Assembly: GCA_946479615.1 (NCBI GenBank)
Contig: CAMLGR010000092.1
Span: forward strand, 1 to 18,708
Direction of reading: 5' to 3'
Length of the DNA: 18,708 nt
Origin: an uncultured Bacteroidota bacterium
GTDB taxonomy: Bacteria; Bacteroidota; Bacteroidia; Chitinophagales; Chitinophagaceae
The notes below the pieces were generated by a model, which was not told where the DNA came from, searched no databases, and was given only the letters and a program-made list of their open reading frames with translations. Below, piece by piece: positions 8,401 to 15,463 of this stretch. Within the stretch, counting starts at the first letter, position 1, and each line of letters starts with the position of its first letter. Position numbers and translations under genes: made by a program.

Positions 8401-8426
8401 AAAGCACCCAAACGGGTGCTTTTTTT
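8401..8426 (+). terminator. Intrinsic terminator of lepA
   Basis: AAAGCACCC (8401-8409) pairs perfectly with GGGTGCTTT (8414-8422) around loop AAAC, and T residues run on to 8426. The A-run before the stem makes it potentially active in both directions. It lies 26 bases after the lepA stop codon. Confidence 0.92.
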
Positions 8427-8436
8427 ATAGTAATCC

Positions 8437-8533
8437 CTATGTGTGTATTCCTATGTCTCTATGTGCCTATGCGGTAAGAATACGCCAGTCAGCTTGAACC
8501 ACATAGGCATATAGGAACATAGGATTCACATAG
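8437..8533. repeat. Inverted repeat of CTATG words between convergent genes
   Basis: CTATG occurs at 8437, 8451, 8459 and 8467. Its complement CATAG occurs at 8502, 8518 and 8529, with a variant TATAG near 8510. The two halves (about 8436-8474 and 8499-8533) form an imperfect stem around a ~25-base loop; the innermost part CTATGTGCCTATGCGGT against ACCACATAGGCATATAG is nearly perfect. It lies between the lepA terminator and the 3' end of the minus-strand gene at 8655. No coding sequence is evident within it. Confidence 0.75.
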
Positions 8534-8584
8534 AATTTTTAGTAATAGTGTAACTATTGCCAGAGGAAAACAGTCTTATGAAAT

Positions 8585-8653
8585 ATGAAGACAGCGTTGA
8601 CAATATGTTTTTTATGGCTGATAGCCGTTTTGATCGCAGGAGCATGGACCTGA
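8585..8653 (+). CDS. Possible 22-residue membrane micropeptide
   Basis: ATG at 8585 opens a frame ending in TGA at 8651-8653 that encodes MKTALTICFLWLIAVLIAGA plus two more residues (WT). This is one short hydrophobic helix with a positively charged N-terminus, the usual form of a single-span small membrane protein or a minimal signal-like peptide. An AGAGGAAAA purine stretch at 8562-8570 lies 14 bases upstream, and another ATG at 8578 opens a different, less plausible frame. The stop abuts the 3' end of the convergent gene (8655). A frame this short can arise by chance; the coherent hydrophobic profile is the only positive evidence. Confidence 0.25.
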   Translation: MKTALTICFLWLIAVLIAGAWT

Positions 8654-8654
8654 A

Positions 8655-9683
8655 TCACTGATCGCCTTTTGCAGGTGTTCCCGGTATTGGGGTTTCTTCT
8701 TTCTCTTTATTCTTCTCCGATTTTTCCTGTAATTTCTTTTCGTCGCGGTTGCCTTTTGAATCGAGGATCGGATCGCCCATCGGGGGTTTGCCCAGATAGG
8801 GATCGACCCCTTTCATATCAACTTTATAATCGAATGCTTTATCCTGGTGCACCCATTTCCCGTTCTCCCATTTATAGGCTTCATTGTCGCCATCCGGTAC
8901 ATAGGTCCATTTATTTTCGGGTTCATCCGATTCGGATATTAAATGATCGACAAGGATCAGGCCCAGGTCATCGATATAATTGACCAGTACACGCGTATCT
9001 TTTTTAAATTCAAGACTGATGCGGTATTTGGATTTCTGTGGCGGATCATCTTTCTGAAACGTAAAGAAAGGGCCTCCAAAAACAGGTTCATTCTTTTCAT
9101 TGAAATACATCACTTCGATCCATTTCTTACTGCTCTGCGCACTGTAACTATCGAAGCCAAACAGGGTATAATAATTTTTGCCGTTGTATTGTGTTTTGAT
9201 AATATTATAATACATCGCCCCGATCCAATTGCCTTTTGTTCTTACTGAATCGTCGGCACCGGTGGTAAATTCGGAATAATCCCGGAGCGGTATCAGTTTC
9301 AGCGAGCCATCTTTGGTTCGTAGCTGGATGGCTCCTTTCTGCCGGGAATAATAATCATTGAACTGAACATTCCAGGTAAAAATGCGGAAGGTGGAATCCG
9401 GTGCATAGAGTTTGGAAATTCCTTTGACCGAATCGAAAGGATAATAGAAAGAGTTTCTGATCTGCAATGCCCTGACGAGTACACGGGTGAAAATGCTGTC
9501 GGAGATCATACGGTCTGCTGTTGTACTGTCGATGACCAGGTCGCGGGCAAAGTTTAACAGGGTATCTTCTTTATTGATCAGTTTTCTTTTATCGCCTCCA
9601 GTGATCAATTGGGACCTGCCTGTCTGTGCAAGACAACAGGTAAGGGCAAGGATCAATGTTATTTTTAAAAAAGATGGTTTCAC
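8655..9683 (-). CDS. Exported protein of unknown function
   Basis: The 342-residue protein has a signal peptide (about 1-25, GRSQ). The mature part is mixed alpha/beta with many aromatic strands (RIFTWNVQFNDYYSRQ, GNWIGAMYYNIIKTQYNGKN, YYTLFGFDSYSAQSSKKWIE, VFGGPFFTFQKDD). The tail of about 35 residues is rich in Lys/Glu and Pro and probably disordered. No catalytic motif, lipobox or membrane segment is visible after the signal. The strand pattern resembles conserved Bacteroidota periplasmic hypotheticals without a known role. The gene is monocistronic with its own promoter. The start is supported by the signal sequence and by the promoter 24 bases upstream. Confidence 0.8.
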   Translation of the reverse strand: MKPSFLKITLILALTCCLAQTGRSQLITGGDKRKLINKEDTLLNFARDLVIDSTTADRMISDSIFTRVLVRALQIRNSFYYPFDSVKGISKLYAPDSTFRIFTWNVQFNDYYSRQKGAIQLRTKDGSLKLIPLRDYSEFTTGADDSVRTKGNWIGAMYYNIIKTQYNGKNYYTLFGFDSYSAQSSKKWIEVMYFNEKNEPVFGGPFFTFQKDDPPQKSKYRISLEFKKDTRVLVNYIDDLGLILVDHLISESDEPENKWTYVPDGDNEAYKWENGKWVHQDKAFDYKVDMKGVDPYLGKPPMGDPILDSKGNRDEKKLQEKSEKNKEKEETPIPGTPAKGDQ

Positions 9684-9706
9684 CGGGATCGATTTAGTTG
9701 ATACTG

Positions 9707-9736
9707 CAAAAGTACCCCGTATTCAGAGCGGGGCAA
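9707..9736 (-). promoter_or_regulatory. Bacteroidota-type promoter of the exported-protein gene
   Basis: On the minus strand TTG (9734-9736) is followed after 19 bases by TACTTTTG (9707-9714), an exact TAnnTTTG. This is the best two-part promoter in the window and lies 24 bases upstream of the start codon at 9683. Confidence 0.7.
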
Positions 9737-9775
9737 TCCCTTAACGTCAAAATATTGGTAAAATTTTGCAGGGTA

Positions 9776-11050
9776 TTATAAAGCTTTGGCAAAATCAGCC
9801 AACTGATCATAACAAAGATCAATATCAGGATGGGGGAGACTGACACCGGGGATCGTCGTTTTAACAAAAACGGTGTACATACCGGCATTCCGGCCAAACT
9901 GCATATCGCTGAAGTTATTGCCAACCATAATGGAGTGGGACAGGTCGATACCGGGAAAATCGTGCAGGGCCCTTACCGCCATACCGGGATTGGGTTTTCT
10001 ATCCGGGTGATTGTTATGAATGGAAGTGCAATAGTAAATACTATCGATCCGGCCACCGGCCTTTATCACAGCTTCAGTTAATTTATCATGAATGCCGGCC
10101 AGGTCCTGTTCTGTCATCAGGTTGCGGCCCACGCCGCGCTGGTTGGTAATAATGATGATGTAGTTGAATTTTTCAGCCAGCTTTTTAAAAGCGGCAGGAA
10201 GGCCTTTTGCGAAATGAAATTCGCCTGCGTTAAAGATGTAACTGCCCATTTTATCTTCATTGATCACGCCATCGCGATCAAGAAACAAGGTCCAGGTTTT
10301 ATCAATACGGGAAAGGTCAAGTGCAGGATGGTATAAATCCTGCTGTGCTTTTTCGAAATCTCCGGGAATACCAATATCGATAAAATAAGTATCCTGCGGC
10401 AAACCGCTTAATTGGCCGGCGCTTACCTGCTTTTCCAGGAAATCTTTTTCAAAGGAAAATATGCGTGGAAAGGAATGAGCTATGAATCGTTCTTTATTGA
10501 TAATATATAATCCGCCATTGATAAGGCCCTCGCTATAGAATTGCTTTTCGCGGAAACTGGTAATGATATTTTTAGTATCGATCTCTACGACACCATAGCG
10601 ATCGAATTCTTTCATGGGCTTCAATGCCAGTGTACAAGCTGATTTATTTTTTTGATGGATCGATAACACGGTAGCCAGATCAGCTTTAAATAATGTATCG
10701 CCATTAGTCACAATCACATCCACACTGCTTGCTTTCTCCATCGCGAGACGGATAGCGCCGCCGGTGCCCAATGGTTCTTCTTCGATCACACATTCGTATT
10801 GGAGGCGGGAGAAATGATCGGCGAGATAAATTTCAATGATCTCGTGTTTATACCCAAGCGAAAAGATAAAACGTTCAACCCCCTGCAATCTCAGGTTATT
10901 GATCACATAAAAAAGAAAGGGCCGTCCAGCTACCGGTGCCATACATTTGGGAAGATCGGGAACAGCATCGCGGAGACGGGTGCCAAGACCACCTGCGAGA
11001 ATGATAGCCTGCATTGGTGCCTGCATTTGAGTTGCGCTGTTTTCTGTCAT
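9776..11050 (-). CDS. Bifunctional heptose-1-phosphate guanylyltransferase / heptose-1,7-bisphosphate phosphatase (HddC-GmhB fusion)
   Basis: The 424-residue protein joins two enzymes. Residues ~13-240 are a sugar-phosphate nucleotidyltransferase: LAGGLGTRLR (18-27, nucleotide binding), PKCMAPVAGRP (34-44), EEPLGTGGA (91-99), metal-binding NGD (116-118) and DIGIPGDF (225-232). Residues ~250-424 are a HAD-IIIA phosphatase: motif I FLDRDGVIN (256-264), motif II ITNQRGVGR (301-309), motif III Lys in RKPNPGM (351-357), motif IV VGNNFSDM (376-383). With GmhA and HddA encoded just upstream, this gives the last two steps to GDP-D-glycero-alpha-D-manno-heptose: removal of the 7-phosphate, then GMP transfer. 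The zinc loop of E. coli GmhB (CxH...CxC) is reduced to C341-TSIHNNHPD with no CxC pair. It follows gmhA by 33 bases. GDP rather than another nucleotide is inferred from the neighbouring HddA. Confidence 0.88.
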   Translation of the reverse strand: MTENSATQMQAPMQAIILAGGLGTRLRDAVPDLPKCMAPVAGRPFLFYVINNLRLQGVERFIFSLGYKHEIIEIYLADHFSRLQYECVIEEEPLGTGGAIRLAMEKASSVDVIVTNGDTLFKADLATVLSIHQKNKSACTLALKPMKEFDRYGVVEIDTKNIITSFREKQFYSEGLINGGLYIINKERFIAHSFPRIFSFEKDFLEKQVSAGQLSGLPQDTYFIDIGIPGDFEKAQQDLYHPALDLSRIDKTWTLFLDRDGVINEDKMGSYIFNAGEFHFAKGLPAAFKKLAEKFNYIIIITNQRGVGRNLMTEQDLAGIHDKLTEAVIKAGGRIDSIYYCTSIHNNHPDRKPNPGMAVRALHDFPGIDLSHSIMVGNNFSDMQFGRNAGMYTVFVKTTIPGVSLPHPDIDLCYDQLADFAKAL

Positions 11051-11083
11051 GGATTCTTTATCTATAGAACTTCTTCTCTTGAT

Positions 11084-11656
11084 TCAGGGAAATATTTTCT
11101 CTTCCACCAATTGACAAACGATATGCCCGATAAGTATATGACTTTCCTGTATGCGTGGAGTATCGGTTGAAGGGATATTGATCAAATGATCGCTGAGTGA
11201 TTTCATCTGTCCGCCGGTAGCGCCGGTAAAGCCGATCGTGATTATCTTTTTGGCCCTGGCGGTCTCCAATGCATTGATGATGTTTTTTGAATTACCGGAA
11301 GTAGATAATCCTAAAAGAATATCACCTGCCAGCCCGATGCCTTCGATCAGCCGGGCATAGATATCATCGAAACTATAATCATTGCCTACTGCGGTGAGAT
11401 AAGATGTATTGCAATGCAATGCCTCGGCGGGTAATGCTTTCCGGTTGATATAGAAACGGCCGGAAAATTCTGCGGCGAGATGCTGTGCATCGGCAGCACT
11501 GCCTCCGTTACCACAGAAATAAACCCTGTTCCCGTTCTTGAAAGCCGTAACGATTACACTGACGATCGTATCGATCGTTTTCAATAAGGTTTCATCCTGC
11601 AATACTTTTTGCTTGGTATCTATGGATGATTGAATGATGTCTTTGATCTGGCTCAT
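11084..11656 (-). CDS. gmhA: Sedoheptulose-7-phosphate isomerase
   Basis: The 190-residue SIS-domain protein matches the usual GmhA length and motifs: CGNGGSAADAQHLAAEFSGR (48-67) with H59 and E63, phosphate-binding STSGNS (118-123), and ESHILIGH (171-178) with H173 and H178. The Glu and His in these positions are the catalytic/metal-binding residues known for GmhA. It converts D-sedoheptulose 7-phosphate to D-glycero-D-manno-heptose 7-phosphate in the cytoplasm, committing pentose-phosphate carbon to heptose. It is the third gene of the GT4-hddA-gmhA-hddC/gmhB run, 50 bases after hddA. An A/T-rich gap containing an exact TAnnTTTG element lies just upstream. Confidence 0.95.
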   Translation of the reverse strand: MSQIKDIIQSSIDTKQKVLQDETLLKTIDTIVSVIVTAFKNGNRVYFCGNGGSAADAQHLAAEFSGRFYINRKALPAEALHCNTSYLTAVGNDYSFDDIYARLIEGIGLAGDILLGLSTSGNSKNIINALETARAKKIITIGFTGATGGQMKSLSDHLINIPSTDTPRIQESHILIGHIVCQLVEEKIFP

Positions 11657-11682
11657 AAGGGGTAAAGTAAAGAATCAAAATT

Positions 11683-11690
11683 CAAAAGTA
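11683..11690 (-). promoter_or_regulatory. Possible internal -7 element upstream of gmhA
   Basis: The minus strand reads TACTTTTG, an exact TAnnTTTG, 26 bases before the gmhA start, in the short A/T-rich gap after hddA. It is identical to the -7 sequence of the gene at 9683 and similarly spaced. No -33 partner is seen, so it may be incidental. Confidence 0.3.
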
Positions 11691-11706
11691 AAAATTCAAA
11701 CCGGCG

Positions 11707-12726
11707 TCAGATGGTCCATGTTTTCAATCCGTGCTCCACAAATTGGTAGCGCCGGTATTCGCCACCGAATTTTTCCAGGCTTTTGATAACTGCATACTTG
11801 GTATTGGCCGGGCAGTAAAAGATCATAAAACCACCGCCACCAGCCCCGGAGATCTTGCCGCCGGTAGCACCTGCTTTGACAGCGGCATCATAGATATCTT
11901 CCATAAAAGAATTGCTGATGCCTTCCGCCATCAATCTTTTTTGTTTGAAGCCGATATTTAATATGTCACCGATATCATTCAGTTTACCTTTTAACAATGC
12001 TTCTTTCATCAGGCGCGCCTGATCCTTCAACTGGTGCATGGCATCGATCGAACTATCTTTTTTATCTACAACATTCCGGCTTTGTTTTTTAATGATCTCG
12101 GCCGATTCGCGGCTGGTAGAGGTATAGTATAATAAAAGATTATTTTCCAGTTCGAATAGGTATTCCTGCCGGATACGCAATGGGTTCACAATTACCTTAT
12201 CATCTTTATCAAATTCCATAAAGTTCACACCACCGAATGTAGCCGCATACTGGTCCTGACGGCCACCGGCTAATTTGATATCCTGTCTCTCGATCACATA
12301 GGCATAATGCGCCATATCGTATTCTCCAAAGGGTAGGCGTAACCATTCAGCAAATGCGCCGATGATGGCTACTACGAGCGTGGACGAAGTACCAAGACCT
12401 GAACCCGCCGGTGCATCAACAAAAGTGGAAAGACGGAATCCTTGTTTGATGCCATAATCTTTCTGTATACGATTGTAAATTCCTTTCAGGAGATCGAGTG
12501 TGCCGGTCAATGGCAATTCATCGTTCCAGTCAAATTCTTCCTGTTCGCCACGGTCGATCGTCTGCAGGATGATCTTTTTTTCTTCGAGAGGTTCGATCGT
12601 GGCATGGGCATACAAAGAGATCGTCGCATTCAGGATAGCGCCTCCGAAAAGATCGCAGTAAGGGCTGACATCGGTGCCGCCACCGGCGAGACCGATTCGT
12701 AAAGGAGCTTTACTTCTGTATATCAT
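11707..12726 (-). CDS. hddA: D-glycero-alpha-D-manno-heptose 7-phosphate kinase (GHMP kinase)
   Basis: The 339-residue protein is a GHMP-superfamily kinase with motif 1 APLRIGLAGGGTDV (7-20), ATP-binding motif 2 PAGSGLGTSS (106-115) and motif 3 SGAGGGGF (293-300). The N-terminal motif 1 and the segment ERQDIKLAGGRQDQYAATFG (146-165) are characteristic of the HddA/fucokinase-like branch. Placement beside gmhA and a GmhB-HddC fusion identifies it as the kinase that makes heptose 1,7-bisphosphate of the alpha series (HldE-type enzymes make the beta series). Its start overlaps the end of the GT4 gene by 17 bases, indicating translational coupling. Confidence 0.9.
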   Translation of the reverse strand: MIYRSKAPLRIGLAGGGTDVSPYCDLFGGAILNATISLYAHATIEPLEEKKIILQTIDRGEQEEFDWNDELPLTGTLDLLKGIYNRIQKDYGIKQGFRLSTFVDAPAGSGLGTSSTLVVAIIGAFAEWLRLPFGEYDMAHYAYVIERQDIKLAGGRQDQYAATFGGVNFMEFDKDDKVIVNPLRIRQEYLFELENNLLLYYTSTSRESAEIIKKQSRNVVDKKDSSIDAMHQLKDQARLMKEALLKGKLNDIGDILNIGFKQKRLMAEGISNSFMEDIYDAAVKAGATGGKISGAGGGGFMIFYCPANTKYAVIKSLEKFGGEYRRYQFVEHGLKTWTI

Positions 12727-13846
12727 TCGCTAACTGAGTGATTGTATTGACCATATTGGCCCAACTGTATTTTTGTTTCTCTGCGCGAAGATGAGGAATA
12801 AAATAATTCTCTCCTAATTGATAGAAGGAAAGGATGCCTTCCGCAATAGCAGCCGGCTCCGGTTCTACTACCAATCCTACTTTTTTATCAGGGACCAGGG
12901 TGGGAAGTCCGCCTACATTGGTAACGACCATCGGTTTCTCAAAGTGATAGGCAAGGGGAGTAACACCGCTTTGCGTGGCATTGCGGTAAGGTTGTATCAC
13001 AGCATCGGCGGCACACAGGTAATTCCTTACTTCGCTGTCGGGAATAAAATCGGTTCTTAATATCAATTGATCTCTTATACCGGATCGCTCGATCTGTTCG
13101 TGGTAGGCTTTGGCATCTTCATAAAATTCGCCGGCAACGAGTAACCGGATGCCGCTGTTTTTTATTCTTTCATCCGTCATGGCTTCGAATAAAATATCCA
13201 GTCCTTTGTATTTCCTGATAAAACCAAAGAACAGGATGATCTTTCCTGCTGCGGGAATCCCCAGGTTTTTACGGGCTTCTGTTTTGGAAATGATAGCGCC
13301 AAAATTATCATACAAGGGATGTGAGACGAGTATTGCTGGTTTATCGGGTTGAAATAAACGCAGGTCAGTCATCACCTTATCGCTCATCGTGATAAAAGCA
13401 TCGCAGCTTTTCAAAAAATACCTGGTGAAGGAGCTGTCACCTGGTCTTTTTTCATGGGGAATTACATTATCGGCGATGCAAATGATCTTTGTATGTTTAT
13501 TTTTCTTTACTCTTCTCAGGATAGTGCCTAAAGCAGGTCCCATAAACGGCAGCCAGAAACGAACGACAAGTATATCGGGCCGTTCTTTTTTAAGACGGTT
13601 GCCTACTTTTATCCAGTTAAGCGGGTTGACGGAATTGATGACGGTATGAATTGTTGTATTGGCTGGTGCGGGTTCGCTGCTGTATTGTGTGGTACCGGGA
13701 AATAAGAACGATGGATATTGTAAGGAAAAGGAATAGATATGGCAATCATTCCCGTTATCAGTAAATTCTTTAGCCAGCCGTTGATTGAAGGTCGCCAATC
13801 CTCCGCGTAGCGGGTGAGCCGGGCCAATGATTACTACTTTTGACAT
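12710..13846 (-). CDS. GT4-family glycosyltransferase
   Basis: The 378-residue protein is a two-domain GT-B fold enzyme. The N-terminal domain begins VVIIGPAHPLRGGLATFNQR (4-23), the glycine loop contacting the acceptor side. The C-terminal donor domain carries LFFGFIRKYKGLDILFEA (205-222), DFIPDSEVRNYLCAADAVI (266-284) and the GT4 signature QSGVTPLAYHFEKPMVVTN (292-310), with VGGLPTLV after it. The usual EX7E first Glu position is occupied within TQSG (about 291-294), which resembles a common variant. There is no signal or membrane segment, so it acts at the cytoplasmic face of the membrane. Overlap with hddA suggests that the heptose made by this operon is its donor or is used in the same glycan; that is inference. 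Confidence 0.88.
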   Translation of the reverse strand: MSKVVIIGPAHPLRGGLATFNQRLAKEFTDNGNDCHIYSFSLQYPSFLFPGTTQYSSEPAPANTTIHTVINSVNPLNWIKVGNRLKKERPDILVVRFWLPFMGPALGTILRRVKKNKHTKIICIADNVIPHEKRPGDSSFTRYFLKSCDAFITMSDKVMTDLRLFQPDKPAILVSHPLYDNFGAIISKTEARKNLGIPAAGKIILFFGFIRKYKGLDILFEAMTDERIKNSGIRLLVAGEFYEDAKAYHEQIERSGIRDQLILRTDFIPDSEVRNYLCAADAVIQPYRNATQSGVTPLAYHFEKPMVVTNVGGLPTLVPDKKVGLVVEPEPAAIAEGILSFYQLGENYFIPHLRAEKQKYSWANMVNTITQLANDIQK

Positions 13847-13868
13847 TTGGTAAAAATAAGAATTATAT

Positions 13869-14018
13869 CTCTGCGTACCTCTGTGTCTTCTCTGTGGCCC
13901 TCCGTGGTATATGCCCTGTAAGAGAGATGCTATTCATAAGTTCTGAATACTATGATCTGATATCTAACTACCGGAGTTATACGCAGGGGCCACAGAGAAG
14001 ACACAGAGGTACGCAGAG
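13869..14018. repeat. Perfect 32-bp inverted repeat (CTCTGTG words)
   Basis: 13869-13900 (starting CTCTGCGTACCTCTGTGTCT) and 13987-14018 are exact reverse complements over 32 bases, separated by 86 bases. Each arm contains the word CTCTG(T/C)G three times at intervals of 10-11 bases. The right arm abuts the stop codon (14019-14021) of the GT2 gene. The left arm ends 22 bases before the GT4 start codon, so the structure occupies almost the whole gap and may separate or attenuate the two halves of the minus-strand gene run. Confidence 0.93.
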
Positions 14019-14957
14019 TTAAAGACCTTCTGTGCTTTCGATGAGATAGGAATTTCTTCCGGCGGCATTACGGGAAACCAGTTCGCCGATAAATCCTGCC
14101 AGGAATAATTGCATACCGATGATGATGGCCGTCATCGCCATATAAAACCCGGGGTTATTGGTCAGGGGATAATTAAAAATGATCTTGGTGATGATCAGAT
14201 ACACCGAAAAACCAAGCCCGATCAGGAAAAAGATCGTACCCCATAATCCAAAGAAATGCATCGGGCGCTTTCCAAATTTACCCATGAAGAAGATCGTCAG
14301 CAAATCGAGAAATCCATTGATGAAACGTCTCCATCCGAATTTGCTTACACCATATTTACGCGCACGATGTTCTACTACCTTTTCACCGATTTTCCTGAAG
14401 CCCGCCCATTTGGCGAGTACCGGCACATAGCGGTGCATCTCACCATACACTTCAATGCTCTTTACCACTTTTCTTTTATAGGATTTCAACCCGCAATTGA
14501 AATCATGAAGTTGTATCCTGCTCATCTGCCTGGCGGCTGCATTGAACAATTTGCTGGGCAGGTTCTTGGTTAATTTGTTATCGTACCGTTTTCTTTTCCA
14601 TCCGCTGACAAGATCAAACCCATCTTCAACAATCATTCTTCTTAATTCAGGGATCTCATCGGGGCTGTCCTGCAGATCGGCATCCATGGTGATGATCACA
14701 TCGCCGGAAGCGGCACGGAAACCTTCATTGAGACCGGCTGATTTACCATAATTGCGCTGGAACTTGATGCCTTTGATATGCGGATTTTTAGCGCGTAGCT
14801 GCTGGATCACTTCCCATGAATTATCCGTACTGCCATCATCCACGAAGATCACTTCATAGCTGTAGTGATGTTCCTGCATGACCCTTTCGATCCATGCCGT
14901 TAACTCCGGCAAAGATTCATCTTCATTTAAAAGTGGTATGACAAGCGAAATATCCAT
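14019..14957 (-). CDS. Membrane-anchored GT2 glycosyltransferase (polyprenyl-phosphate sugar transferase type)
   Basis: The 312-residue protein has an N-terminal GT-A domain with VIPLLNEDESL (6-16), FVDDGSTDNSWE (38-49), NYGKSAGLNEGF (69-80) and the metal-binding DAD in MDADLQDSPDEIP (91-103). Two membrane segments follow at about 236-260 and 272-294. This is the layout of GtrB/ArnC/DPM1-like enzymes, which load a sugar from a nucleotide donor onto undecaprenyl phosphate. The amphipathic stretch WRRFINGFLDLLTIFFM (209-225) before the first membrane segment is also typical. It follows the DUF4199 gene by 2 bases and is therefore co-transcribed with it. The sugar is not identifiable. Confidence 0.9.
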   Translation of the reverse strand: MDISLVIPLLNEDESLPELTAWIERVMQEHHYSYEVIFVDDGSTDNSWEVIQQLRAKNPHIKGIKFQRNYGKSAGLNEGFRAASGDVIITMDADLQDSPDEIPELRRMIVEDGFDLVSGWKRKRYDNKLTKNLPSKLFNAAARQMSRIQLHDFNCGLKSYKRKVVKSIEVYGEMHRYVPVLAKWAGFRKIGEKVVEHRARKYGVSKFGWRRFINGFLDLLTIFFMGKFGKRPMHFFGLWGTIFFLIGLGFSVYLIITKIIFNYPLTNNPGFYMAMTAIIIGMQLFLAGFIGELVSRNAAGRNSYLIESTEGL

Positions 14958-14959
14958 GG

Positions 14960-15454
14960 TTATTTTTTCCTTCTTAACATTAGTACAGCGCCCGCAGCAG
15001 CAGCGGCAAAGGCAGCGCCGGTGAACAAATATCTGATAATTGAAGAGTAAATAAGACCGGTGGTGTATTGTTTTTTCCCTTGCTCTACCATCTTGTCTAT
15101 TTCGGCAGGCAAGTTCTGCTTTTTCTCCACCAGGTATTCCCTGTACAATGTTGCCTGGTTATCGGCCAGTTCGGGATGCGTCCAGCTATAAATTGCCGTG
15201 AAAGCGGTCAGGAGCAGGGTGACAATGATAAAACAACGAAAGCCCTGTCCGAATAATTCAACAAAAGACGCATTATTACCGGTCGATTTTGAGTACAACA
15301 ATATGGCAGAAATAACACCCAGGCCATAAATGGCATACACGGCGAATTGAAAAATGGAATTGCCCGGCAGTTTGGCTTCTATAAATATCAGCACCACGGC
15401 GCTCATAACAATACCAGTGATAAGGCCAATCAATGCAGGAGATATTTTTTTCAT
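14960..15454 (-). CDS. DUF4199-family membrane protein
   Basis: The 164-residue protein has four hydrophobic segments (about 7-26, 34-55, 72-90 and 138-159). A hydrophilic loop between the third and fourth (roughly 92-135, containing LYREYLVEKKQNLPAEIDKM) is rich in charged residues. The order and spacing fit DUF4199, a Bacteroidota family of small inner-membrane proteins without known function. It ends with the basic tail LRRKK. It begins 9 bases after the dihydroorotase-like gene and ends 2 bases before the GT2 gene, a tight three-gene arrangement. DUF4199 genes next to GT2 glycosyltransferases fit a role in membrane-associated glycan synthesis; this is inference. Confidence 0.8.
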   Translation of the reverse strand: MKKISPALIGLITGIVMSAVVLIFIEAKLPGNSIFQFAVYAIYGLGVISAILLYSKSTGNNASFVELFGQGFRCFIIVTLLLTAFTAIYSWTHPELADNQATLYREYLVEKKQNLPAEIDKMVEQGKKQYTTGLIYSSIIRYLFTGAAFAAAAAGAVLMLRRKK

Positions 15455-15463
15455 TGCAGTTGT

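Noticed and set aside
9748..9768. CAAAAT/ATTTTG hairpin after the HddC-GmhB gene as a terminator
   Set aside because: Only six A/T pairs with a nine-base loop and no clear T-tract; too weak to call.
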